64,000 nt of DNA from Hemerocallis citrina (lineage: Eukaryota; Streptophyta; Magnoliopsida; Asparagales; Asphodelaceae): positions 305,312,822 through 305,376,821 of the forward strand of contig CM030361.1 of assembly GCA_017893485.1 (NCBI GenBank), in the 5' to 3' direction. Below the pieces are notes generated by a model, which worked only from the letters and a program-made list of their open reading frames with translations, ran no database searches and was not told the DNA's origin. The translations under genes were made by a program, and so were the position numbers. Within the stretch, counting starts at the first letter, position 1, and every line of letters starts with the position of its first letter. Below are positions 1-10,686 of the stretch, piece by piece.

Positions 1-117
1 CCATGCATTATTCATAACAGAGGCAGAAATATTAAATACCTTACCATCCTTACCTGCAACTGTAATTAATGTAGAGGCAAGTCCAATACTCTTCTCAGCT
101 CCATCAGTTTGTCCCAT
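1..117 (-). pseudogene. copia polyprotein, 5' end only (runs off window)
   Basis: On the minus strand an ATG at 117-115 opens a frame that reaches the window edge and starts MGQTDGAEKSIG, then ASTLITVAGKDGKVFN and ends VMNNAW. In Ty1/copia polyproteins this type of sequence lies just before the protease DSGA motif, normally after a long gag and a CCHC zinc knuckle. Here it starts directly after the leader, so gag appears to be missing, which suggests an internally deleted, non-autonomous copy. It belongs to the element whose 5' LTR is 745-948. The catalytic residues lie outside the window. The family call is by recognition only; the gag deletion is an inference from the short distance between PBS and protease region. 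Confidence 0.6.
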
Positions 118-744
118 GGTGAAGAACAACAAATCATAATACAGCAAACAGCATAGCAACAACAAGCAGCGGGTCGGCGCAAGAACAGCAAACAACAAAC
201 AGCAACAAGATCCAAGCAAATGTCAGATCTGGGTGATAGGGAATGTCGACGGCGAATATGGAAAGCAGCGGCGACGATAGCGACGGGATCGACAACGCAC
301 GCACGGGGTTTGGCGGGATCGGGGTGAGTTTTTCAATGGTGACGGCAGCAGCTAGGGTGAGGCTGGCGTCGATGGAGGGCTACGGGGTCGTGAGGTTGAA
401 GACGATGGCTGAAAAAGATATGCAGTATTCTTCGGCGAGATTAGGGGGATCAGGGTCTTCGATGATGATCAGGGGTCGTCGACTTCGGGGATGTTGATGG
501 AGGTTGCAGCGGTTTGGGGAATCGACGGCGCTGTTAGAGTTTGGTCAGAGTCAGGCAACTTCGAATCTGTGATGGCGATGGGATCGGGGTCCAGTCGATG
601 AAGACGATGTACGAAGTCGGGGTTTCAGGATCGGATCTGGATCTAAAGTCGGCGAAGAGATTGGTGATCGGTGAGGCATAACAGTGCCTCTTCTTCTTCC
701 TCTTCTTCACTTAGCCTAGAATATTTTAGGCTCTGATATCATAT
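118..744 (-). mobile_element. 5' leader and PBS of minus-strand copia element
   Basis: This is the untranslated leader between the 5' LTR and the first ATG. At 729-741 the plus strand reads ggctctgatatca, the complement of a tRNA-iMet primer-binding site with one change, almost touching the LTR end. The rest is GC-rich and purine-biased on the plus strand. The 84-codon plus-strand frame at 243-497 is antisense to this leader and is not considered a gene. Confidence 0.6.
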
Positions 745-948
745 TGAAAACAGATTTGGGGAAAAATAATAATAATTTTTCTTATTCATATTGTTTGTCT
801 ACTGTATACATCTATATATAAGAATTACATTCTTGGAAAAGAAGAAAGGAGATTGAGAGACGATTGAGGAGATGAGAGATTTTGGGGAATCTGTTTCCTA
901 TAGATTAGGAAATAGAATATACACATTAGTAATTTCTATATTTTAACA
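745..948 (-). repeat. short copia LTR (204 bp)
   Basis: On the minus strand it begins TGTTAAAATATAG and ends TGTTTTCA, so it has TG...CA ends. A tRNA-Met PBS lies directly beyond its inner edge, marking it as the 5' LTR. A polyA-like and TATA-rich stretch lies near 800-830. The other LTR is outside the window, so no TSD can be paired; the five bases outside are caagt. Confidence 0.65.
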
Positions 949-1522
949 CAAGTTGTCCTGGGCTAGTATGGCTGGTGTTGAGTCATTGGGCATGCTCTAA
1001 GACCGGGCTGTTTTTTGTCCTTCCAGTTAAGGAAGTAGAATACAACTTGCATGACTCTTTAAAGTGAGATGAATCAATCTTGTTGGTATTGCAGTCTAAT
1101 TTTGTGCAGATATCATTGATCTACAACATGCACATGCTGACTCTTTATCAGTTTGTATTGTTCGTGGTGCATAAAAACTCTTAGATTGGATTTTAATTAG
1201 AGAATACGTCTCTCCACCAAGAAAATCACATATAATGCCTAATATATGAATCTGTCGAAGAGGATAAAGAGGCTAGATCAAGTGCGTCACTCCAAAATGA
1301 CAATAGTGCTCCTGCTGATTTCAGTTAGAGATTTGAATAGTAGCATTGGTTTGTTTCAATCAAATCTTTTGGATTTTGTAGGAAAAGTTGATTAAATTCA
1401 GTGCCAGTGCTCATGATACCACCCCAAGGAGCTCACGACTGTATAAGCTCAGATGCCTATTTAAATTGGATTTGATTAAATTAATTAATTGATTTTTCGT
1501 TGTGGCATCTGAAATTATACAG
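949..1522. other. no gene recognised; upstream flank of DRP1 fragment
   Basis: AT-rich sequence without a supported coding exon. The upstream GTPase-domain exons expected of a dynamin gene were looked for on both strands and not seen. It may be intron or decayed sequence of the DRP1 locus. Confidence 0.5.
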
Positions 1523-2851
1523 GAGACCTGGTGGTGATAGAATATATGGAGTTTTTGATCATCAACTTCCTGCTGCTTTGAAGAAACTTCCATTTGACCG
1601 CCACCTGTCCCTTCAAAATGTGAAGAAAGTGATATCTGAAGCTGATGGTTATCAGCCCCATCTGATTGCCCCAGAGCAAGGTTACCGTCGTCTAATTGAC
1701 AGTTCTCTCAATTATTTTAGAGGCCCAGCTGAAGCTTCAGTTGATGCAGTAAGTTTTGAATTCATTTTCTTGTTTACTTTCTTCTTTTTAATCGAGTTTA
1801 GGTTTTGAGTTCAAATTGTGTATGATATACTGTTAATTTTATTGCAGGTGCACTTTGTGTTGAAAGAGTTGGTGAGAAAATCTATTGGCGAGACACAGGT
1901 AGGGAGGGTACTTATGGGAGTTATTGAGATATGTTCAACACAGTTTATAACTTTATATAGATAGTAATTAAAGACACTCTGTTGTCTTTTTCATCAGGAA
2001 CTGAAAAGATTTCCTACTTTCCAAGCTGAACTAGCAGCTGCCTCTTACGAGGCCTTGGAAAGATTCCGTGAGGATGGTAAGAAGACAACACTGCGCTTGG
2101 TCGAAATGGAATCATCATATTTAACAGTGGATTTCTTCCGCAAGCTTCCACAAGAAGTGGAGAAGGGAGGGAATCCTGCAGCAAACTCCCCTGCCGATCG
2201 CTATGCTGAGGGGCATTTCAGAAGGATTGGTTCAAATGTGTCCTCTTACATCGGGATGGTGTCAGAGACACTAAGAAATTCTATCCCTAAAGCAGTTGTT
2301 CACTGTCAAGTTAGAGAAGCGAAACGCAATTTACTCAACCATTTTTACATGCTAGTGGGAAGAAAGGAGGTACTCAGTACCATCTCTACCTGGAATCTCA
2401 TCTTTCTAAATCTCTTGAGCTGTATCGGACATTGGTGGGGGGGGGGGGGGGGGGGGGGGGGGTGGAATCCAAAAGCATCTTTTGGATTCTAAAATGACTT
2501 TTCAACTTAAAATAGTTGTTTGGTAAAATGAATAAAAGCGTGTTTAAGCCAAAAACTATTTTAGGGAAGTGGTTTCTCGCTTTTATACCTCTTAAAAGGT
2601 CATTTGCCCTCCAGAGGGGAAAAAAAATAGGAAAAAGAGGCTTGCTCATTATATTTTTAGGCACCAATGCTTTTTGTTCACGGCAATACCAAGCGGTAAC
2701 TTAAGGCCATCTTATTTTGCAGGGAAAGCAGCTTTCACAGATGTTGGATGAAGATCCAGCACTGATGGAGAGAAGACAGCAATGTGCAAAGAGGCTTGAA
2801 CTCTATAAATCTGCTAGGGATGAAATCGACTCAGTAGTTTGGGCCAAGTGA
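1523..2851 (+). pseudogene. dynamin-related protein 1 (DRP1/phragmoplastin), 3' exons only
   Basis: Four consecutive exons with GT-AG borders and intact phase: 1523-1748, 1848-1898, 1998-2369 and 2723-2851, ending in TGA. They encode about 258 residues, including [47 protein letters not shown] and DEDPALMERRQQCAKRLELY. This is the dynamin middle domain plus the GTPase effector domain of plant DRP1, a membrane-scission GTPase of cell plate and clathrin vesicles. Family members are about 610 residues; the GTPase domain (P-loop GxxxxGKS) is absent upstream, where instead a copia LTR lies at 745-948. The reading frame that remains has no stop or frameshift, so the loss is recent or the 5' exons lie beyond the window across the insertion. 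The third intron contains a run of 26 G. Confidence 0.85.
2437..2462 (+). repeat. poly-G tract (26 G) in DRP1 intron
   Basis: An uninterrupted run of 26 G in the intron between exons 1998-2369 and 2723-2851. Such a run can fold as a G-quadruplex and is prone to length errors in sequencing and assembly. Confidence 0.9.
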
Positions 2852-3366
2852 GCATTAGTCGATGTTTTGGATTTCATCTTGTATAAATCTTAGTTGATGT
2901 GTTATGACTTTAAATCTTGGTGTGCATATTTCATTCTTATCTCAGAGTTGACTCGCCCTGTGATTAAACATCACTGTCTTAATATTTAATGTCGTTTTAA
3001 TGTTATTTACATTTTTAAGTCCATACCTGACCCTTTTACTGAAGAGAAACTGAGTTGTTATATGTTTAAAACCTGATGTCATCTCTTGATTGGAATTGTC
3101 TGTGACAAACAAAAAACAACAGTGTCTAAATTTATGTCGATATAGTTGTTTTCAAGCTTGGCATAGCAATGAGAACTGATTGAGAGACCGGTCCCCGGTC
3201 CGTGACATACATTTGTAGCTCAATATACCATCTGTTAAGATGCTACAAATTCAGTTTTAATGTATAGATCTAGTTACTGCAAGTTTCCTATTTTCCTTTG
3301 TCTGAAATGAGAAGTTTGTAACAATTTCCTATCTGGTAGCAACAAGTAATGTTTGATTTATCAGTG
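2852..3366. other. intergenic: DRP1 3' flank
   Basis: AT-rich, presumably the DRP1 3' UTR followed by spacer to the convergent HAD gene, whose stop codon is at 3369-3367. Nothing else recognised. Confidence 0.5.
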
Positions 3367-3804
3367 TTACTTCTTTAGCTCTTCCAGTGCCTTCCAAAGC
3401 TGTGGATCTGCATAGTTGTCAATAACAAAATCAGCACCTGCATCCGCGTGATTGAACCGGATTTCCCATCGACAAACTTAATCACAGGCATACCAGCTTC
3501 ATCGCCTTGCCTTTATTCCCGAAACAGAATCCTACAGAATTGAACATGGAAACTAATGCTTGTGAAAAACTAAGTAGATGAGAATCACATCAACAACAAC
3601 ATTCGAAGCCAGAAAACCGAACCTCAAAGATGAATGTGTGTTCTGGGGACGCATTGACGAGCTCAAGACCTTTCCAGCAATGATCAGGAAATTGTTTGGC
3701 CTTGGAGTGTTTGTCGCAGCTGCATGTTTCAAACCCAGGTCCTCAAAGTCCATTTACGTAGTTTGTGAAGAGCGTTTAAAGGCTTCAATTGATCGCGTGC
3801 CAGC
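3367..3804 (-). pseudogene. HAD-family sugar/glycerol-phosphatase (SGPP-like), 3' exons, broken
   Basis: Minus-strand coding remnant of a haloacid-dehalogenase-like hydrolase, a family that dephosphorylates small phosphosugars through an Asp nucleophile. From the acceptor at 3806-3805 it reads LARDQLKPLNALHKLRKW, then after a frameshift DLGLKHAAATNTPRPN, then KGLELVNASPEHTFIFE, AGMPVIKF and GADFVIDNYADPQLWKALEE before TAA. The order and spacing match plant SGPP-type phosphatases from mid-protein to the C terminus. About 40 residues are missing between the second and third blocks, and at least three frameshifts are present. The upstream exon is at 6635-6729, across a LINE that sits in the intron. 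The N-terminal DxDxT motif is not found in the window. It is a dead gene. Confidence 0.75.
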
Positions 3805-3895
3805 CTGCAGATTCCAGATTCCTCCCCAGTAGTCAAAACCATAGACGAGGAATCCAAAAGCACTTTCGTACTTTAACAACCCCCCCTTTTTTTTG

Positions 3896-6219
3896 ATGCC
3901 ATCGAAGGGAGGTTCGATGAATCTGAAGTTTTAGATGCGATTAAAAGCCTGGGCCAGGACAAGGCGCCAGGACCGGACGGTCTGCCGATCTTCTTCTATG
4001 TCTATTATTGGAGTATTATCAAGAAAGACTTGATGGACATATTCCACGAGGTCTATGAGGGCAGTGCTAACCTGGATAGATTAAATTATGCCTCCATCAT
4101 TCTGGTTCCCAAGAAAAGCGAGGTAAGATCACACGAAGATCTTAGACCTATAAGTCTTCTGAACGGGTCGTTCAAAATTATCACGAAAGTACTGGCTCAA
4201 CGGCTAGCTCCGCATTTAAATGAGATTATTGCTCAATCACAGAGCGGGTTCATTAGGGGAAGGGATATCATGGATAGCATCGCCTCCGCCCATGAGATTG
4301 TATATAGAGGTAACAGTACCAAAGCAGAAGGGTTCATTCTGAATCTTGATTTCCATAAGGCTTACGATTCAGTCTCGTGGGAATGTGTGGAGGCGGTCCT
4401 CACTCTTAAAGGCTTTGGCACTAAATGGAGATCATAGATGAGCAAGTGCATTCGAGGAGGCAAATCGAATATCCAGGTTGACGGATGGCAAGGGAAAGTG
4501 ATTAACTGCAAGAGAGGCCTGCGACAGGGCGACCCTCTGTCGTCTCTATTGTTCGCAATTGTTGCGGACGGGCTTGCAGAAATGATCAGTAGGGCTATGA
4601 ATAACAGTACAATCAAAGGGATTCAGATCAAGGGCATCCCTACCCCAATGGCGATTCTACAATATGCAGACGACACAATGTTGTTCGGAAAAGCAACGGT
4701 AGAGGAAGTTGTGGCTATGAAGGCGGTGATGGCCTGCTTTCAAGGGTGGTCTGGCCTCAAAGTGAACTTGAGAAAAACTAGCATTATACCACTGTCTGAT
4801 CTTCCTACCAATCTGATCAGGGATATAGCAGATATCTTTCAATGCAAGTCTGGGGCGTACCCCATCAAATACCTGGGTACCCCAATTAGACCAGGTGCTC
4901 TTTTGAGAGAAGATTGGACACCTCTTATCGATAAGATTCATAAAAAGCTCTCGGGATGGCAGAGTCATTACCTCTCCCTCGGAGGAAGGATCATCCTGCT
5001 CAATTCGGTAATTAGTGCAATCCCGCTTTACCTCATGTCTATCTTTGAACTGCCAAAGTGGGTCATCAATAGAATCGATAAACTTAGGCGGAGATTCTTA
5101 TGGAAAGGATCGGACGAGGGTAACAAAGGTTTCAATCTCGTAAGCTGGGGAAGAGTGTGCAAGAGAAGGGAATTCGGGGGTTTGGGGATCATGTGCCTGC
5201 AGGACATGAACAGAGCGTTACTTAGCAAGTGGTGGTGGAAGATCACTAATAACCACAGAGGGTGGTGGAGCTGCTCTTTTGCACGATTTCGGAAGTGCCG
5301 CAAATTCCTCTTCGGAGGGAAAAGCCCATCGGCCAAAGTTTCAGTTATGTGGAAAGGCATATCCAAGCAAGGATTATTGTTTCACTCCAACACTAGGTGC
5401 AAAGTAGGAAATGGAAGGCAAACCAGGTTCTGGAAAGACAAATGGTGCGGATCGACCTCCCTTCAAAACCAATTTCCTTTAGCGGCGGATGCAACTACAA
5501 ACTTAGATCTTACTGTGGCAGACGTACGGAAGAGGGGTAAACTAAACTTTATAGTGCACCAGAATATCACCCAGGAAAGTTTGGTACAATTCGAGGCCTT
5601 AAACGATCTTATTCTGCAGACTGAAGGAAGAGGGAATTCGATAGAAGATGAGAGGTGGTGGGACAGAGACAACTCTAAACTTTTCCCGGTCTCATCCATG
5701 TATAAATGGATCAATGACGGAGGGACTAGATGCCAGGTTCAATCGATCATTTGGGGAACCCAAGCTCCGTTCAGGGTCAAAGTGTTTTGTTGGCTGGCCA
5801 ATAAAAACGCGATTCTTTCAAAAGTCAACCTTAAAAAGAGAGGCCTGCAGATAGATACGAGATATGGGAGCTGCTCTGTAGCGGAAGAAGATGTCAACCA
5901 TATCCTATTCCAGTGTCCTAGTGCTAGGCTGTCCTGGGAGGTTGTCAGTAGAGGGTTTGGGTGTAATCAGGTTCCTAAGTCAACAACAGAAATCTGGGGG
6001 TCATATAGAGAAGCCAATATTAAAAAAGAAAATAGAGGGGCATGGGATTTAGCTATAGCGGCTTTAATTTGGTCTTTATGGCTTCCAAGAAATGATCATA
6101 TTTTCCGCAATATCTCGTATAGATTTCCTCATTTTATGAATAAAATATTTATGTTAATTCATGATTGGGCAGGTGCTATGGAGGCAACAAAGAGGATGAG
6201 GTATGCTGAAGGAGAGTAG
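3896..6219 (+). pseudogene. LINE ORF2: reverse transcriptase and C-terminal zinc region
   Basis: One open frame of about 770 codons with a single in-frame TAG at 4435-4437. Before the stop it shows DKAPGPDGLP and LRPISLLNGSFKIITKVLA and SQSGFIRGRDI with NLDFHKAYDSVSW; after it GLRQGDPLSSLLFAIVADGL and the catalytic box YADD (4663-4674). The C-terminal part carries the zf-RVT pattern: VFCWLANKNAILSKVNL, GSCSVAEEDVNHILFQCPSA. The sequence before the TAG ends KWRS where relatives usually have W-I or similar, so one G-to-A change would explain the stop. The reverse transcriptase would prime on nicked chromosomal DNA. Missing the endonuclease and interrupted once, it is inactive but young, since nothing else in the frame has decayed. 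Confidence 0.85.
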
Positions 6220-6506
6220 TCACAGTGGGTTTAGAGTGCTCCTGCAAGCTGAATCAAGCTTGACGAGGAGCGTTGATAGCATTTTGGAGGTTTTGGTCGC
6301 AGTCCACGAGTACCTTTTGGCTACCTTCGGGATCTTGGTGTAGTAGATGCCCTCGATGGATTAGTTCTTGCTTTTATTATCTCCTCTATTATGTTATGTT
6401 ATGTAACCTCTATTAACTAAACTCTTATGTAAGCTCTACTTGGTTTCCTTAATAGTTCATTAATGAAACGATGGCTTGGACCATCTTTTGGATATAAAAA
6501 AAAACT
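3896..6506 (+). mobile_element. L1-like LINE, 5'-truncated
   Basis: Non-LTR retrotransposon that begins abruptly inside the region between endonuclease and RT and ends in an A-run at 6496-6504 after a 3' UTR containing taatgaaacgatgg. The motif ccttttttttg occurs on both sides (3885-3895 and 6507-6517) and is the likely TSD, though its low complexity leaves doubt. The element lies in an intron of the minus-strand HAD gene, in the opposite orientation. The endonuclease domain and ORF1 are missing, as is usual for truncated target-primed insertions. Confidence 0.8.
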
Positions 6507-6517
6507 CCTTTTTTTTG

Positions 6518-6634
6518 TTACAGTTCACAATAACACCAAACAGAGCGATCATCTTCGAGGAACAAAGGCAAATTCTATGAAGTAGTATGAAAAAAAACGA
6601 TGCTAAGAACTCGAGAATATATCAAGTCAGTTAC
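6518..6634 (-). other. remaining HAD intron next to LINE
   Basis: Intron sequence on the donor side of the HAD gene, between the LINE TSD and the splice donor. No other content recognised. Confidence 0.5.
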
Positions 6635-6729
6635 CTTCGAAATGTTGCTTCCTTGTCATCCATCCATTTCATGGCTTTTCCATGATCCCAACCGGGAAAG
6701 GGAACGCCACAAAGATTAGAATTATGCTT
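6635..6729 (-). pseudogene. HAD-family phosphatase, middle exon
   Basis: The minus strand reads KHNSNLCGVPFPGWDHGKAM, then KWMDDKEATFRR, followed by a GT donor at 6634-6633. This matches the GKHN...FPD...KF.D.KEA..RK cap-domain block of plant SGPP-type HAD phosphatases. The split AGG codon joins in phase with the exon at 3804, giving RRLARDQLKPL across the junction, so both pieces belong to one gene with a LINE-bearing intron. The exon is cut on its 5' side by the left LTR of copia element A; a possible remainder is at 17955-18007. Confidence 0.75.
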
Positions 6730-7279
6730 CCTTAGGGAAGTTATGGACAGAAGCTATCTGACAACTAAAGTGAAATTGAGAAAGTGAAAATAAAGTGGAT
6801 ACATATTGTACGTGGAAAACCCCCAAAGGAGATGGGGTAAAAACCACGGACAAGTGTAGTAGGATTTCACTATTGAAAGTAGGGATTACAATACATTCTT
6901 TCTAAATATAAGGAGAGAACAATTTCACTATCTCTTATAATATGAGAAACAACTCTCTCACAAATTTAAGAAAAATACAAAGTTGGCAAACTATCTCTAA
7001 GGAGATATAATATTATATCTCTTGAGAAAACTCTTGTAATACTCTATTTTCTCTTTATCCCTTTTTTTTCTTCTTCCTCGCTTCACTGCTACTTCTTTCT
7101 TCCGAAGCTCTCCATTTATGGCCCAAGGGGAGGATATTTTTTTGACTTTTTAGATAAAAAAAATAATGTGTGTTCCTTTGTCAAAAGGTGCGACACCGAA
7201 TTCAGTGCTGATGTTTTGACAAAAGGGGCTGCCACAAACGACTTATGTGTTGTGTGGGGTCCTCCCCATACTGCCAACA
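6730..7279 (-). repeat. element A 3' LTR (about 550 bp)
   Basis: Shares long stretches with 17439-17949, for example aaaaatacaaagt, aactatctctaaggaga, cttgtaatact, and tttgtcaaaaggtgcg. Its outer plus-strand end is ccaaca, with the purine-rich minus-strand tract cttcaagtgcgagaa directly inside, the usual copia polypurine tract. It contains a block ggaaaacccccaaaggagatg missing from the other LTR. Confidence 0.75.
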
Positions 7280-9779
7280 TTCTCGCACTTGAAGACTTGA
7301 TTGAGGATTAATTATGTCTCCACACCATCCTGTCCACCTTTGCCAGTGTCATGCTGCTTACGTTCCTGCCACACAAGGATCTACACCATTAAAACTTGTC
7401 AGTGTTGATCGATTTGGTCATAACATCTGCTAGGTTCTCGTTGGTGTGAATCTTTTGTATATCCACACTTTCTTCATCCACTACTTCTCGAACTAAGTGA
7501 TGCTGGACTCTTATATGCTTTATTCATGACTGAAAGACTGGATTCCTTGCGATGTGTAAGGCACTCTAATAGTCACAAAACAGAACAATCTTTTTATGCT
7601 TGTGCTTACGCTCCTCCAATAACCTTTGAATCCAGATTGCTTTCTTGCAAGCTTCTGTAGCCGTCATGTATTCTGCTTTCGTTGTAGATAAAGCTACAAC
7701 AGTCTGTCGTTTTAAAACCTAGCTTACAACTCCTCCTGCAAGTGTAAAGACATAGCCCGTAGTGGATTTGGTTTTGTCGAGATCTGCAAAATCTGAGCCC
7801 ACCTCTGATAGTTAATTCTGATCATCCGTAACATAATGCAACATCTGAGATTCCTCTGATGTATCTCAAAATCCTCTTCATTATGCTCCAATGCTCTCTA
7901 CCAGGATTTTCCATGTATCTACTAACCGCTCACACTGCTTGTGTAATGTCTGGTCTGGTACATATCATAGCAAACATTAAACTTCTCACTGTTGATGCAT
8001 ACGGTACTCGAGACATCTCCTTCCTCTCTGCTTCATTATTAGGACACATCTTGGAGGATAATTTGAAATTAATAGAAAATTGGGTAGAAATTGGCTTACA
8101 ATCTTACATGTTGAAGCGTTGCAAGATCTTGTTGAAGTGGTTCTTTTGGAAAAGCCAAATCTTTCTGTTATTTCTGTCTCGGTGAATCTGCATCCCTAGA
8201 ATCTTGTTTACTGGTCCCAAGTTCTTCATGTCACATTCCCTAGCCAATTGTGCCTTCAATTCTTAGATTTGATCTTTGTTGGGGCATGCTACCAACATGT
8301 CATCCACATACAATAGTAGGATAATGTAGTCATCATCACCATCAAACCTTTTGTAGTACGTACAATAGTCTAAACTAAGTCTGTCATATCCAAGGCTAAT
8401 TATGAAGGAATTAAATCTCTTGTACCAACACATCAACGCATGCTTGAGATCATACAAAGATTTGTTCAACCTACAAACCTAGTTCTCCATGCCTGTTTCA
8501 GCAAAACCTTCTGGTTAGAGCATATAGATTTCTTCTTCAAGATCTCTATGAAGAAAAGTAGTTTTCACATCTTGCTGCTCTAGATGTAGGTCAAACGCAG
8601 CACACATCGCCAAGACTACTCTGACTGCCATGAGTCGAATCATATGTGAAAATATCTCATTGAAGTCAATACCTTCTTTCTGAGCATATCCTTTCACCAC
8701 CAATCTTGCACGATACCGCTCAACTTGGTCATTACCATCATGTTTGATCTTGTAGACCCATTTGTTGCTGATGGCATTTCTTCCTTGTGATAGTGTAACA
8801 AGATCTCATGTCATGTTTTTTGTGTAGAATTTTAATTTCTTCCTGCATTGCTGCTATCAACAAGGATACATCCGAGCATTTGATTGCCTCCTAGAAAGAT
8901 GATGGCTCTCCATCTTTTGTTAAAAGACAGTATGCAGCATTGCTTTCCGTAACATACTTTGAGTACCAAGCTTGCGGTCTTCTCTCACGAGTTGAGGGTC
9001 TGGATGGGGTCCAATTCGGTTTTGAGGTTGTATTTTGGGCTCAAGAAGGGTTCGGATTGTTCTTTCCTCAAGCGTGATACTCAGAAATCACTTGTTAGTG
9101 TGATGTATCTTTCGGGTCAATGACCCACCCTTCAGGGCTTTGTTGGAGGGACCGCTTGTTGTTTGTATTGGTCATGTTGCTTTATATTTTGTCTGTTGTC
9201 CCACCCTCTCATGTATAACTGGATGTCCTATGTTTTATTTCTTGTCTTGTAGGTTGATATTTAGCCCAATACTTTGGGTTTATTTTGTTAATTTCTTATT
9301 AATGAAATAGGGTGGCTATATTCCACTTTTTCTCTATAAAAAAAAAAACATACTCCGAGTGCCAAGCTGGCGGTCTTCACTCACGAGTTGAACGACGAAC
9401 TTCTGGAACCTCAGACTAGATTGGTTCTTGTACCTCGTGCTCTGGTGCTATTTCAGAAGAAACTGAATCTTCATCTGGCTTATCTTCCACCTGAATTGTA
9501 GTAGTCTCTGAATTCTCCTTTAATATGCTATCGCTTCCATCTTTCTTATGTAGCTAATCTTCTACAAAGATCACATCCCTATTGACAACAACCTTGTGGG
9601 TAGTGGGATCCCACATGTGATACCCCTTCACACCGTCAACATATCCCAAAAAGATACACTTTTTAGATTTCGGATCCAGCTTCGTTCTTTCTTAGGCATT
9701 GTACATCATGTACGCAGGGCATCCGAACTAATGTAAAGTAAAGTAATCTACCGGCTTGCCAGTCCATATCTCCATCGGT
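7280..9779 (-). pseudogene. element A pol: end of integrase, RT and RNase H (degenerate)
   Basis: Minus-strand fragments with stops: the integrase tail near 9560-9780 (KCIFLGYVDGVKGYHMWDP-type block), RT pieces at 8703-8515 (VVKGYAQKEGIDFNEIFS, EQQDVKTTFLHRDLEEEIYM) and 8469-8263 (NKSLYDLKHALMCWYKRF, with catalytic YVDD), and the RNase H block near 7690-7630 (ALSTTKAEYMTATEA). The closest lineage by wording is Tork/Tnt1. The integrase is continued at 15498-15900 on the far side of the B/G insertion. It is non-functional. Confidence 0.8.
8996..9346 (+). mobile_element. LINE 3' fragment inserted in element A
   Basis: A 351-bp piece ending taatgaaatagggtggctat...aaaaaaaaa, homologous to the 3' end of the retroposon at 55967-57883 (shared blocks such as cccaccctt.cagggct, tgttggaggga, ttaatttcttattaatgaaa). 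It is flanked by two 45-bp copies (8951-8995 and 9347-9391) that differ at five positions: an unusually long, aged TSD. Both flanks belong to element A pol. Confidence 0.7.
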
Positions 9780-9880
9780 GTCTTTGTTGGGATTTGTGGA
9801 TCCAATACACGATAATGAGGTTGAAGAAGATAGGCGAGAAGGAGAGTCGAAGTGGGAGCAAGTGGCTACAGCAGAGTTGC

Positions 9881-10067
9881 GGTCGACCGTGCTCCTGGAC
9901 CGACGACCAGTCGACCGCGCAGTCGACCGTCCCGCTTTTTGGTTCAACCTACAGGCTTGAAGAAGTGACCAGTCGACCGCAAAGTCGACCGACCCACTCT
10001 CTGTTGGATTTTGTGCAGTCGAGGGAAGGACCGGTCGACCGTCCTAAAGTTGCGGTCGACCGTCCCG
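9881..10067 (+). promoter_or_regulatory. GTCGACCG motif cluster in U3 of LTR B
   Basis: Seven GTCGACC sites start at 9882, 9910, 9922, 9972, 9984, 10034 and 10054. Two extend to GTCGACCGTCCCG. The cluster ends about 45 bp upstream of the TATA box ctatatatattg. Position and repetition resemble an enhancer array for a DNA-binding protein that recognises a palindrome; this is an inference. Related clusters occur in LTRs at 20535-20715, 34251-34385 and 55530-55600 and in a gypsy-type LTR at 22791-23030. Confidence 0.6.
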
Positions 10068-10200
10068 ATGCTGAATAGATGAACGGCTGAGATTAAAGAT
10101 GTGGAATCCTATATATATTGTATTGTGTACGATTTTAGGGTTAAGCAAGTAGAAGAGAAAAGAAAATAGAGATCTACCAGTCGTCATTAAGAGAGAAGGA

Positions 10201-10686
10201 TGTAGAGAAAACTCCGATAGTGCTTAGCACTAGCCCAAGACCGTAATACCCGAGAAACCCGAGTGAAACCAAGAGAAGAAACCCTCTAAGTATGAAGAAT
10301 GATATGGAAGAATACTTAGAAAATACTTGAAAGATTTTTAGAGAGAATTAGAGAACTTATGAAGAACACTCTTTCTTTAACTTGCTTTTTATTTATTTGT
10401 TCAACTTGTTTACAAATGGGAGAGGAAGGAGCTATTTATAGGCTCCAAGATTACAAAATATCTTTCTAGAACTCTCTACCATAATATCTAGATTTTATGT
10501 CTTACAATTCCTAGAATTTTCTACACAATCTTTAGATAATTATTTTATAGAATTCTCTAGAACATATAGAGGAGGTAATAATATTTTATGATGTTTCTAG
10601 AGAATCTCTAGAACTTGGGCTTAATTTTGGGTTTGGATTATGAACCCATAATTAAGCTTAACTCAAAATCAAGTTTAATTTCAATA
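10201..10686 (-). repeat. copia G 3' LTR (486 bp)
   Basis: Plus-strand start tgtagagaaaactccg, end tttaatttcaata. The polyprotein stop codon (10683-10681) lies just inside this LTR, which is common in copia elements. Confidence 0.95.

Noticed and set aside
9663..10078. Frames with repeated RSTVDR/DRP peptides
   Set aside because: Translations of the GTCGACCG motif cluster and of element A integrase in the wrong frame.
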